Below are positions 36,801-42,661 of a stretch of 64,000 bases of DNA, in pieces. Origin of the DNA: Amphiura filiformis (lineage: Eukaryota > Echinodermata > Ophiuroidea > Amphilepidida > Amphiuridae). The stretch covers positions 34,117,796 through 34,181,795 of the forward strand of contig NC_092629.1 in NCBI RefSeq assembly GCF_039555335.1. Reading direction: 5' to 3'. The notes beneath the pieces were generated by a model that ran no database searches, was not told where the DNA came from, and worked only from the letters and a program-made list of their open reading frames with translations. The number at the start of each line of letters is the position of its first letter. Position 1 is the stretch's first letter. The position numbers and the translations under genes are program-made.

Positions 36801-39800
36801 ATAGCCATTGTTTTGCACAACAATCACACCAGGTAATCACATGGTCAAATGATGGCTACTAGGAATTTGTTTGTCTTTGCCCCTTCAGAAAACTTACCAT
36901 GATGCGCCACTGAACATGTAAAATACATGGACCCCCCCCCCCGAAAAAAAAAGGATTTTTACCAGGACCATGTAGGTAAATTAAGAAGGTTATGTTTGTA
37001 TCTTAAATATTTAAATCTGAGAGTGTAAATCAAATCAGAAATACAATCCTGATTAGTTTTCGCAAACTTCACCGGAAAAGAGCATATCCCGAGCCGCTAT
37101 TTCTCGAGCAGCCATATCGTAAGCCGACTCCACCCTGGCTAAATAATTCAATTAAAACCCTAAAACTCGAAAGATTACACATTCAGAATACTTAATAATA
37201 TCCAGGCTTGTCATATTTAGGCAATTTGACTAATTTTGGGCAAAGAAGCAAATCAGAAACAACATATAAACAAGCTGGAGCAAACATTAACACAAAAGTG
37301 CATATCATGGGCCAGCATATCATGGGCCGACTCCACCCTGACATTTTTTTCGTTCAGCTGCTATAACTTTTGAAGTATACATGCTATATTAAAAGTTAAG
37401 GTACCAATTTGAAGCACTCACTAAGAGCTTTAATTTGGTATATAATTTACCTATGTAGGTATCTACAGTAATTAAATAATTTGACATTTAGGCAAAAAAT
37501 TCTGCGCAAATGTCCGGGCTCCAGCCTATGAGACCCCCAACTCATAACACGTGGCCATTTGCTAGTCAGCCAAATTCGCCGAAAATGTCAATGCATATTT
37601 ACATAGAAATTTAAAACAACTGATCGAAGAAGGAAACCTACATAAATATGTTTTCTATACTTCACTTGACCCAAATATATGATTTTTTATGGTGATAAGA
37701 CAATCGCACATTTTTAGAGGGATTTTGATAGCAGTTCCATTAAAAAAAGCTGCTATCATAATGAGACTAAGATCTAGAAACAGTGTCCGATTTACAATTT
37801 TTGTCCTACCTGCACTGGTGCATGTAGCCCAAAATTTCTACATGCACAGCAAAAAGTGTGCATGCACCAAAATTAAAGCAAACATAAAATCACATTGAAT
37901 CACGATCATTGTCAGTTAAGCTTGTAATAATATTTCCGGCTCCCCTGTCAGTGTCATTTTTATGCCGATCACTCGCCCCTTCACTCGCCGATTTCTCAGC
38001 CAAAACACTGGATGCTGTGGCTTCATCTGTTCTAGAACTAGTCGCCGACGAGGTGCACAATTTCCAGAATGATGCAAGTGTTTTTGAGCTATTTCCTTTT
38101 TGCTGGACATTATTATGATTAACTTCCGTACGTAAACAAATATTTCCCACGGTTTAAATTCCGGTCCTTTTTTTCCAATGAAATGAAAATGACACTCTTC
38201 TACATGTGCGAGGGTATCGGGAATTGGTGGCATATGTCACATTACGCTAGCCCCTCTAGGGAAGTCATAGTCTCGGACCAGACTGTATGTGGCTATCGCG
38301 AATGTTCGTTAGGATGGACGAGTATCAGACCGATGCAAACTGGCTGTGTAGAAGACTAGGGAAGTCAATGAAAAAAACTGACAGTTCTCACGTGATAGGG
38401 GTATCGGGAATTGTCAATTGTGCGATTTGTGCCAGCCCTAGTCCGAATAATCAGACCCAGAACAAAATATTAATTTCTGACATGATCGTGTACTGGGTCT
38501 GAACTGTTTCCATATGAAATCTTGATGGCTTTGAACTTTGAACTTTTATTGAAAACACCTTTCGTCCCCCTTGGGGGAAAATAAAGGCTTAAACATAGTA
38601 CAAAATACGACTAGTTAGTACTACTCTGTGATGAAAAAACAAACAAACAAACACTTTACATATAAAAGTTAATAAATAGTTATACACTGTAATAATATAC
38701 TTAAATTGAATGATATAATATAAGACAAATATTTGAATCTAAATGAAAGTGAAAAGGTGAAAGCCAATGTGAGTTGTTTTGGAAAGAGTGATTTATAAAG
38801 TTTTTCTGGAACATGAATTTATAATAAGAGATGATTGAGGCTATGAGAGCCTAAATTTTTGAATGATTTCTTTTATAAATTTACTGAGATTACTAATATG
38901 ATTTGAGTCTGATGAGTTGAAAAGGTCATACATTTTTGTTTGTCTATGACTTGAAGTAAATTTTTTGTCAACAAATTTATTTCTGATTTGATGAAAATGT
39001 TGGCATTCAAAGATAAAATGGAATTCGTCACCCACTAAGTTTTCACTGCAAAGAGTACATTTTCGGTCATCATAATCAACATTAAAATATCTACCAGTAA
39101 CAATAGGAATATTTGTGTTACCAAGTCTAAATCTACAAATATTAACAGCCTGAGATTTTGGTGATGATAACAGATAACTCTCAAGTTTGAATTCTTTTTT
39201 AAAGGTTCTATAGTTAGTACAAGAGCTAGAATTATTAATTACGCTATTCCAATTTTGCAAAAATTGGTCTTTAATTCTACATTTAATACTACTTTTAATC
39301 CATGTTTTATTTACATTTTGAGTAAGCCAGACATAATTAAAACCACATTCGGTAAGGATACTTTCAACTGTGCTGATCCAACTTGATACTTTGTTGTTTT
39401 CAATATGAAACTTATATAGAAGACTGTAGAGTGTTTTGCTAAGTCTATGTTCTTTCATATTAATTACCTTTGCCCAGTAATTATGGCAAATTGGACAATA
39501 GAAGCACATGGTTCTACGACGTGACAGCTTTTTAATCCCTATTCAGGTTACGTGAATCACGCTATTGTGGACCATCCTTCTGATACCTGAGTGTTTGGAC
39601 AAGCGGAAAGTTTTTTTGTCTACCTCTCTGTTTGTAAACAAACCAGGAGGTCGAAATCGTCCTGCTCGCCGAATACGAAAGTCAGCGTAATAGTACGGCA
39701 CTGTGCCAGCCCTTCTAATGAAGTCAGAAGATGTTGCGCTAAAAATAGATTGTGTTTTTCCCAATCTGACTGACTGCTTGTTTACTTTTGTATATTGGCC

Positions 39801-42324
39801 TTGTCATATCGCTAGCGCTAAAATCGTACATGCACGTGTGCAGGCAGGTAGTGAAAAGCTGCATGCACAGAGGGAATGTTACATGCACTGGTGCAGGTAT
39901 ACAGGTGGTAAATCGAACACTGAGTAGAAACACCCCCGAAATGCCGTTTTGGGGAATTTTGCTAGCTGAATCTTTTTGATGAGGGTCAATCTTTGACAAG
40001 ATGTAACTTTGCTACGGAAAGTGCTATGAAAAAACGGTTTTCAGTTTTGGCTTTGTTTACTCAAGGCTTTAATTTGATATATAAAATGATGCAGTTTGAT
40101 GGCAAATTTGAATTCACCTTGCATACCTATATGGAGCAGTGTAATACACATAATCATGCATAAGTTAGGTATGCTGGGTGAATTTTTTCATAATATCTTT
40201 CCGTGAGTAAACAAAGCAAAGTTACTTTCCGTAAGAAAGCATCTTGTCAAAGATTGACTTTCATCAAACAATGTCAAAAAGATTCAGCTAGCAAAATTCC
40301 CCAAAACGCATTTCGGGTGTTTCTAGATCTTTGTCTCATTATGATAGCAGCTTTTTTAATGGAACTGCTATCAAAATCCTCTAAATTTCCATGAGCGAGT
40401 GACTTATCACCATAAAAATCATATATTTGGGTCAAGTGAAGTATAGAAAACATATTTATGTAGGTTTCCTTCTTCTTGCCAGTTGTTTTAAATTTCTATG
40501 TAAAAATGCATTGACATTTTCGGCGAATTTGGCTGACTAGCACTTTTTATGTGTTTGCCTGGCATAGTAGTAGTAGGTAGGACTTCCCGCCTCTTGTTTC
40601 AGGCGCACCCCTTCGATGACAGATGTTCTGTTGAAGGGTCCATACCAAAAAAATAATCATCATATAGTTCGCAGAAAATAGTTCGCAGTAACAAGATGCA
40701 GAACAAGTATTAGTTCAATATCATAATAGAACATGCTTATGTAGGGAAGGACATGGCAGGGTGCACCCATTAAATATTAAAATATCATATCAAAATACAA
40801 ATAAATACTGGTACTTCAGTGCAAGATACATATATTACAACTAGCTAAATTCTACACACAAAAAACGTAATGTAAAGCAATCAGATACAAGAGGCAATGT
40901 GTACAAGATTGCTACATGTAAGTAATCACAAGTGTGAGTTCATAATAAACATGTATACAAAGTTTGAACAAGCGACATAAATGTGATGACTCGTTCATGC
41001 AAACATCAGCTACACAGTGCACTAGGCTACAGAGGCATGTGAATAAGTAGAGCAGGCAGATTATACATCGGCATAAGAAAGCTGTTTTAGAAGGGACGAT
41101 CTTCTACTGTGTAGACCATAACACCACTGACGAGTGATTGATTCTGTAAAACTGGGCCAATCTACTGGTAGGGTGATGACACTCTGAATAGATTCATGGG
41201 AGGAGTCCAGAATGAATTGTAGTAGAACATCCTCTTTTGTGAATAGGTCATCGACTTCTTGTACCTTACAGTGCTCAAGAAGTGTCCTCTTCAGGATAGA
41301 TTCATGGTAACAGCGTTGCTCAGTGAGTGCAGGACATTTGATAAGAAAATGCATCATATCCTCTTCAGCTATTTCACACAGCAAGCAGGTTGCGTCGCAG
41401 TTGTGTTGATTGAATTTAGCCCTATTGTAGGTATCCCAGGCAAACCTTAGTTAACACATTTGCTAGTCAGCCAAATTCGCCGAGACCGGGGCCCAAACAC
41501 AATGCATATTTACATAGAAATTTGAATTTTTTCGAGAATAGGTCGGTGAAGGAAACCTACATAAATATGTTTTCTATACTTCACTTGACCCAAATATATG
41601 ATTTTTTATGGTGATAATCAAGTCGCACATGGAATTTTAGAGGATTTTGATAGCAGTTCCATTAAAATAAGCTGCTATCGCCATGAGAATAAGATCTAGA
41701 AACACCCCTAAATGCCGTTTTGGGGAATTTTGCTAGCAGAATCTTTTTGATGAAAGTCAATCTTTGACAAGATGTAACTTTGTTACGGAAAGTGCTATGA
41801 CAAAAATGTTTTCAGTTTTGGCTTTCTTTACTCAAGGGCTTTTATTTGATGTGTAAAATGATGCAGTTTGATGGCAAATTTGAATTCACCTAGCATACCT
41901 ACCTATTGGCTTGTAGAATGTAGGTGCATAACTCGCGAACGCAAAATCAGAATCAACTGAAATTTTGGGAATAGGTTTTTTCGTGGATATCTAATGAAAA
42001 ATGACATAAATAGAGGATGCTAGGATCACGAAATACTCCTTTAAGCTACCATACATGCCTTACCCTGTATGAAACATCGGCTTCATTTTCACGCATCCCA
42101 ACACCAACATAGCCCAAACATAATTGCACACATCCGTACACAAAACTGAACGATTTCAACGAGGAAACACTAGACTTTATCAAATTAAACTCATCACTTA
42201 TGAGGAGAAGGAACACATTAGCAAGTAACAAGCAGAACAAAATAATAATCTGCCTAAAAAGAAGTGATTTTCGTGATTTAGAACTGGCAGAAATGTTTAA
42301 CATCGGATCACTGGGCGCCGCCAT
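18700..42324 (-). CDS. PIGF: PIGF gene, complete coding region in five exons
   Basis: Five exons on the minus strand join into a 238-residue open frame: 42324-42064, 33794-33679, 27058-26942, 26381-26273 and 18813-18700. All junctions have GT-AG borders and compatible phases (0, 2, 2, 0). PIG-F (yeast Gpi11) is a multi-pass ER membrane protein that binds and stabilises the ethanolamine-phosphate transferases PIG-O and PIG-G, which add bridging phosphoethanolamine to the GPI anchor. The family signature is clear: [18 protein letters not shown] at residues 184-201, followed by IWPVSC, and [12 protein letters not shown] before it. Hydrophobic stretches lie at about residues 21-42, 59-78, 99-124, 129-151, 173-195 and 205-220. 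The length is close to the human protein (219). Introns of 8.3, 6.6, 0.56 and 7.5 kb are full of transposons. The identification is firm; UTRs and poly(A) site are not determined. Confidence 0.95.
18870..19150. repeat. Dispersed repeat, inverted partner at 55305-55540
   Basis: AAAAATTCCTTTAAAAAAGG, GGGGCGCCCAATGTGAGC and GGTATTATAATGATTTTTT words recur in reverse complement at 55305-55540 with about 80 percent similarity by eye. No coding potential. Both copies are intronic (PIGF intron 4, DPYD intron 1). Confidence 0.75.
19590..19720. repeat. Dispersed repeat shared with 34170-34265
   Basis: GGCCTCCTTCAACTC, ACCACAG, GGAAATACAAAAAAT and TTTGGACACCA occur in the same order at both sites. At 34 kb the block is followed by a TTAA-bounded right end (GGTGTAGTACCACC). 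Confidence 0.6.
20490..20900. repeat. Short tandem duplication, period about 151 bp
   Basis: CATAGACATACCA and GGTGAAGCC...CGTATCCAAGGTGAT occur at 20497-20570 and again at 20648-20725. Downstream, AACATGTTCCGT and GGTATGCGTCC words (20826-20885) recur at about 21615-21670. These GC-richer blocks in PIGF intron 4 produce short open frames with no domain. Confidence 0.65.
21440..21745. repeat. Tandem duplication, period about 244 bp
   Basis: GCAGTGTCGGCTTCACT with CGCGAGTCAAAGTCA and CTCGTTTGTCTGGGA at about 21441-21500 returns at about 21685-21745. ATGCAACATGTTC and ATACAACATGTTC between them also repeat. It adjoins a repeat (21745-21855) whose reverse complement lies at 52470-52605. Confidence 0.65.
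21892..22348 (-). mobile_element. GTAGGTAT-type TIR element, copy A
   Basis: The ends are TAGGTATGCCAGG and CCTGGCATACCTA. Internal words (GCTGCTATC/GATAGCAG hairpin arms around TTTTTAATGGAA, CATATATTTGGG, GCGAATTTGGCTGACTAGC) are shared with copies at 35679-37790, 39928-40567 and 41427-41902. About 456 bp, no ORF. Confidence 0.82.
22827..24367. mobile_element. TA-flanked TIR element filled with 152-bp tandem repeats
   Basis: Ends: GGGGAGACCGGGGCAAAAG on the left and, reversed, GGGAGATCGGGCAAAGTGG on the right; TA on each side (22825-22826 and 24368-24369), as for mariner-type elements. The interior has about nine units of about 152 bp; GACCACTGAC lies at 23101, 23253, 23406, 23555, 23709, 23860, 24013 and 24164. 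Units differ by a few percent. No transposase frame. It lies in PIGF intron 4. Confidence 0.88.
24976..25104. mobile_element. 129-bp inverted-repeat element with TTTAGGG-like core
   Basis: 24976-24996 and 25084-25104 are inverted repeats of 21 bp with one mismatch (CCGAATAGGGTGCAACT). The loop holds TTTAGGGTTAGGGTTTAGGG (from about 25030), resembling telomere repeats. The run is too short for an interstitial telomere array. Confidence 0.75.
25771..26032. mobile_element. Foldback element with ~110-bp near-perfect arms
   Basis: The left arm (TAAACTCAGCCAAATTAAA) pairs with the right arm (TTTAATTTGGCCGAGTTTA). AGAGTCTGATGAGTTTATGG and its complement are perfect. The loop is around 25885-25930. 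It lies about 240 bp from PIGF exon 4, within intron 4. Confidence 0.85.
26036..26260. repeat. Dispersed repeat shared with 61145-61365
   Basis: GTGCAACATGGGTCAATA, TTTCTTGACTATAGAC, CTCAACATGAAAAC and AAAGGATTCTGGGAAGGG occur in the same order at both sites. The 26-kb copy ends beside the PIGF exon 4 donor. Confidence 0.7.
26273..26381 (-). CDS. PIGF: PIGF coding exon 4 (residues 165-201), signature exon
   Basis: The exon is 109 bp. The acceptor follows a ten-T tract and CAG; the donor is TGGCAG before GTATGT. It carries the most diagnostic part of the family: a membrane segment starting near residue 173, then [18 protein letters not shown]. This compares with GAWLGALPIPLDWERPWQ in human PIG-F. 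The exon ends in phase 0, directly before the IWP of exon 5. Confidence 0.96.
26942..27058 (-). CDS. PIGF: PIGF coding exon 3 (residues 126-165)
   Basis: The exon is 117 bp. The acceptor is CCTTTTCAG before GTCTG; the donor is AGAAGAA before GTAAGT. The first G completes the Glu codon from exon 2 and the last two bases begin a Lys codon. It encodes [20 protein letters not shown], then a loop with AWNRL, aligning with ETFLFAVILSTFTTVPCLC and KAWLRV of human PIG-F. It lies 560 bp upstream, in transcription order, of exon 4, the shortest intron of the gene. Confidence 0.94.
28034..28324. mobile_element. hAT-type miniature element with 8-bp target duplication
   Basis: CGTACCGA lies at 28026-28033 and again at 28325-28332. 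The ends are CAGGGTCTTAGCTAG and, reversed, CATGGTCTTAGCTAG; 15-bp ends starting CA-GG and an 8-bp duplication are typical of hAT elements. ACCCGTCTGG/ACGGGCA words also pair. 291 bp, no ORF, in PIGF intron 2. Confidence 0.88.
28437..28523 (-). ncRNA. Degenerate tRNA-like sequence (SINE head or tRNA pseudogene)
   Basis: On the minus strand TGGCGCAGTTGGTTAGCGGG resembles a tRNA A box and D arm, and 30-40 bases later GGTTCAATACTC resembles the B box. The acceptor and T stems do not pair well, so a functional tRNA is unlikely. It may be a SINE head or an old pseudogene. Confidence 0.45.
29220..29558 (+). CDS. Retrotransposon ORF1 with cysteine-rich finger
   Basis: The 112-residue product starts at ATG 29220 ([17 protein letters not shown]). 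Near the N-terminus cysteines occur as CDDC, then C, then CQDC and a further C within about 40 residues, resembling a zinc finger of the PHD-like type found in ORF1 proteins of some CR1/L2 elements. The rest is basic and rich in K, T and S, as expected of a nucleic-acid-binding ORF1 protein. An upstream in-frame ATG at 29076 exists, but the later start is directly followed by the finger. It is short for an ORF1 protein and probably truncated. Confidence 0.6.
   Translation: MASRYSSCDDCKQRKKDVESRQCDYWLCQDCEDFRQENPTHRNPKARCTNKVKDNTPLAKYVASLKIPKKKQTAKIITPKCTVTKPNENKSSSTKTSSGQWSVAQSPDKQAG
29641..29988 (+). pseudogene. Remnant of retrotransposon ORF2: end of endonuclease and EN-RT linker
   Basis: This frame (open from 29479) contains [19 protein letters not shown] matches the conserved last strand of apurinic-like endonucleases of non-LTR elements. 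A linker follows, with a W, DYHHKK and [11 protein letters not shown], which normally leads to the RT domain. The roughly 200 upstream residues that would hold the catalytic endonuclease are missing, as ORF1 ends only about 100 bp before. A stop at 29986 and a frame change separate it from the RT ORF at 30024. Confidence 0.7.
30024..31679 (+). CDS. Reverse transcriptase ORF of the CR1/L2-like element
   Basis: The 551-codon open frame shows the RT core in order: [12 protein letters not shown] (about 58-70), [38 protein letters not shown] (first catalytic Asp near 188), [20 protein letters not shown] (from about 242) and YADD (275-278). The thumb follows, with FKYLGVSID. The C-terminus has [20 protein letters not shown] and a final [15 protein letters not shown] helix, typical of CR1/L2/Jockey-type proteins. 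The frame is uninterrupted, so insertion was fairly recent, but without an endonuclease the copy is not autonomous. It reads antisense to PIGF. Confidence 0.93.
   Translation: MANQLNVHFTNIGTTDVTNDICMESTDKKINVDSKFTFSEISVDQVTNELNDISQNKASGIDNICTKLLKYATNEIAPVLCNIFNLCIKQGKVPTDLKIAKVSPIFKSGDKDDFSNYRPISILPVCSKILEKLVHKQLYKYVTDNNILYTAQSGFRKHHSTCTALIKTIDKWNMEIDNGNYVGAVFVDLSKAFDMVNHEFLVHKLQSLGISGVEGSWFKSYLDNRTQHVLVNGKISNSNLIRSGVPQGSILGPLLFLIFINDMPNYLNNSIIDMYADDTLIYVCHKDVSSIENLLNDDLMSLNNWLDDNHMKANVNKTKVMLLGTPFKTRQISDFNVTMNDIVLENVNSFKYLGVSIDSNLKWNDHVNNVYRKVCNGLGIMRRIKPFVPKSSLITIYNTLILPHFDYGMVVWSSCTETNINRLQKLQNTAMRIILCMPFRTHIKDMLMTLGFMDIRSRILYNNGCMMYKVLNNMTPVYLNDLFHAVSSIHAVHTRTSKAGNLYKPSFNTYYGKSTFQYQGCITWNLISKDIRDAKSFSSFKTAFKKDLKLC
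31828..33164. mobile_element. TIR element inside the retrotransposon 3' UTR
   Basis: Ends are near-perfect inverted repeats of about 30 bp: GGCTCAAAATATGCTAAGG near 31829 and its complement, with one mismatch, ending near 33163. TA flanks both ends. No transposase frame is visible. Inside, at 32208-32991, a second inverted pair (CTTGCGTATGTTA and TAACGTACGCAAG) encloses repeated TGTCTGTCAAA words. The insertion explains why the retrotransposon's coding end and its AAAT tail are 1.8 kb apart. Confidence 0.75.
32208..32991. repeat. Nested segment with repeated CTGTCAAA...TAACATACGCAA motif
   Basis: TGTCTGTCAAA followed within a few bases by TAACATACGCAA appears at about 32367, 32531 (spaced), 32580 and 32966 (TAACGTACGCAA). 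Inverted copies occur at about 32210-32237, and TTTGACAGACA words at 32767 and 32797. The outermost copies face each other. This looks like a small inverted-repeat element with subterminal repeats, which in some families are transposase-binding sites. That role is inferred. Confidence 0.55.
33679..33794 (-). CDS. PIGF: PIGF coding exon 2 (residues 88-126)
   Basis: The exon is 116 bp. The acceptor is TCCAACAG before TTC AGT and the donor is CAAGA before GTAAGT. It starts in phase 0 and ends after the second base of a Glu codon. It encodes a short basic loop, then a membrane segment with [18 protein letters not shown], which matches the conserved middle of PIG-F (FHVIFVLYGAPL in human). Both neighbouring introns hold transposons, but the splice sites look intact. 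Confidence 0.93.
33868..33981. mobile_element. ~114-bp inverted-repeat element beside PIGF exon 2
   Basis: TGTACCGTATTCATTC and GAATGAATACGGTACA form perfect 16-bp ends. AATAAGCGCCC occurs twice inside. It begins 74 bp upstream of the exon 2 acceptor in the PIGF orientation. Confidence 0.75.
34378..34464. mobile_element. Right end of a TTAA foldback family
   Basis: GAGAAAAATGCAAAA, GGCACAAAATT and GGGGTGTAGTACCACC, then TTAA at 34465-34468, match the right half of 11698-12055. The left end is not found, so it is truncated or fused to the preceding repeat. Confidence 0.65.
34978..35145. mobile_element. 168-bp hAT-type miniature element
   Basis: CACACATG at 34970-34977 recurs at 35146-35153. 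The ends are CAAGGCCGTAGCAAGC and, reversed, CAGGGCCGTAGCAAGC. CATGGCCGCCCCAC occurs twice inside. The 8-bp duplication and CAGGG-type end indicate hAT. PIGF intron 1. Confidence 0.9.
35479..35678 (+). mobile_element. Left part of a TTAA element (GCATTTCGTGATCC family)
   Basis: It matches 52103-52310 closely (GCATTTCGTGATCCACAG, GTTGAGATTTTTACA, ATTTCGTTCTGGTGCACCAG). The match stops at TCTATGGAG, where a GTAGGTAT-type element begins. TTAA is at 35475-35478. Confidence 0.8.
35679..37790 (+). mobile_element. GTAGGTAT-type TIR element, copy split by a 4-bp-duplication element
   Basis: 35679-35713 (GTAGGTATCCCAGG to CACATTT) continues at 37561 (GCTAGTCAGCCAAATTCGCC) exactly as in the intact copy at 41427. 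The right end is lost after about 37790. It sits inside the TTAA element to its left. Confidence 0.82.
35714..37556. mobile_element. TIR element with 4-bp target duplication (ATTT), copy 3
   Basis: ATTT at 35710-35713 and 37557-37560 flanks ends GGCCATGCGTTTTGAGTTGG and, reversed, GGCCACGTGTTATGAGTTGG. The split host element gives the empty site, so borders are firm. The ends resemble those at 11182 and 59997 (GGTCGCATGTCAT). The 1843 bp hold C-runs at about 36650-36725 and 36934, but no transposase frame. Confidence 0.85.
37791..38529. other. No recognised gene; CATGCAC-rich stretch
   Basis: TGCACTGGTGCATGTAG and CATGCAC words at 37810-37866 recur around 39830-39900. AGTCCGAATAATCAG and CTGACATGATCG at 38440-38490 recur at 19435-19495. 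Short frames at 37890-38233 show no domain. Confidence 0.45.
38530..39509 (-). pseudogene. 5'-truncated non-LTR retrotransposon, C-terminal ORF2 part with CCHC finger
   Basis: The frame 39509-38841 (222 codons) lacks the RT core and keeps the C-terminal region: a long helical part, then [15 protein letters not shown], a CTLC pair and an EFHFIFEC motif, the zinc-finger end typical of several non-LTR clades. The 3' end is near 38530, where in minus orientation AATAAAAGTTCAAAG repeats form the tail. The frame is still open, so the truncated copy is not old. It lies in PIGF intron 1 in the same sense as the gene. Confidence 0.8.
39928..40567. mobile_element. Two GTAGGTAT-type elements in inverted arrangement
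   Basis: 39928-40130 matches the right half of the copy at 41427-41902; 40166-40567 is a near-complete copy in reverse orientation, ending GCCTGGCATAGTAG. Between them, GGAGCAGTGTAATACACATA is a fragment of the TTAA family at 52103-52446. Rearranged nest in PIGF intron 1. Confidence 0.75.
40566..41426 (-). pseudogene. Second truncated non-LTR 3' end with CCHC finger
   Basis: Minus-strand frame from about 41418 to 41061 contains [31 protein letters not shown] (shown here as positions of a C-x3-C-x2-C, then H-x4-C pattern). This is the C-terminal finger of a non-LTR ORF2 from a different family than the copy at 38.8 kb. The 3' UTR runs to a (CTA)n tail near 40566-40575. A 476-bp inverted-repeat element at 41427-41902 cuts it off at its 5' side. 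Confidence 0.7.
41427..41902 (+). mobile_element. GTAGGTAT-type TIR element, intact copy
   Basis: CTATT lies at 41422-41426 and again at 41903-41907. The ends are GTAGGTATCCCAGG and CCTAGCATACCTAC. The interior contains GATAGCAGTTCCATT and AAGCTGCTATC arms and no ORF. 476 bp. This copy defines the family and interrupts the retrotransposon fragment at 40566-41426. Confidence 0.85.
41908..42040 (-). mobile_element. Right part of a TTAA element next to PIGF exon 1
   Basis: AACTCGCGAACGCAAAATC to GGATCACGAAATACTCCT, followed by TTAA at 42041-42044, matches the right half of 52103-52446. It ends about 20 bp inside PIGF intron 1, leaving the donor at 42063 intact. Confidence 0.8.
42064..42324 (-). 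CDS. PIGF: PIGF coding exon 1 (residues 1-87)
   Basis: The start chosen is the ATG at 42324-42322, in the context CCAACATGGCGGC, which begins [10 protein letters not shown]. The frame stays open further upstream to 42525, but that part looks like 5' UTR read-through, and family members start shortly before the first membrane segment. The exon encodes a short polar N-terminus, a first membrane segment (about residues 21-42, rich in L, I and F) and a second (about 59-78). It ends TACAGG before a GTAAGG donor, phase 0. A TTAA-flanked inverted-repeat element ends at 42040, only about 20 bp inside the intron. Confidence 0.92.
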
Positions 42325-42329
42325 GTTGG
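42312..42329 (-). promoter_or_regulatory. YY1-like ATGGCGGC motif at the PIGF start codon
   Basis: The start codon sits in CCAACATGGCGGCGCCC. AACATGGCGGC matches the YY1 consensus AANATGGCGGC, which in many animal housekeeping genes lies just downstream of the transcription start and includes the start ATG. If used so, the 5' UTR would be very short. No TATA box is evident just upstream. The regulatory role is inferred from the motif alone. Confidence 0.45.
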
Positions 42330-42661
42330 AAAATAAGCGTTGGATTCCTGCGCTTAGAAGGAGGTCATGAATATTGATACACAACGTCACTGTCCAATGT
42401 CCATTGGAGCTGGTTCTGAGCATCGGCGGCAAACATTTCTGTATGACGAGTAAGGGGGGGGGTGATATGATATTTTTATCATTATAACAGAGGCTATATA
42501 CAATTTTGTCAAGACTTTTGAACATTTAGTTATTGAATATGATAGGAGGAAGTACTTTTAAGTAGTTTTAAAAAAACCCTTTGATGAACAGTATTATAAT
42601 CTTGATTGGTTTCAAAACCCTAAGAATATTTAATGTGTTTGATAATATTTGTGGTGGGCCT
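42325..42661. promoter_or_regulatory. PIGF upstream region
   Basis: Immediately upstream of the PIGF ATG. 42335-42376 (GTTGGATTCCTGCGCTTAG and on) recurs once, inverted, at 45293-45334. No TATA box is obvious; together with the YY1-like motif this suggests a TATA-less housekeeping promoter. Extent is inferred. Confidence 0.35.

Noticed and set aside
37890..38233. Overlapping short frames on both strands
   Set aside because: Three overlapping frames with no domain; no splice or context support.
42325..42525. Longer PIGF N-terminus from the upstream in-frame ATG
   Set aside because: The extra 67 residues contain no family similarity, and the ATG at 42324 has a good context and gives the usual length.
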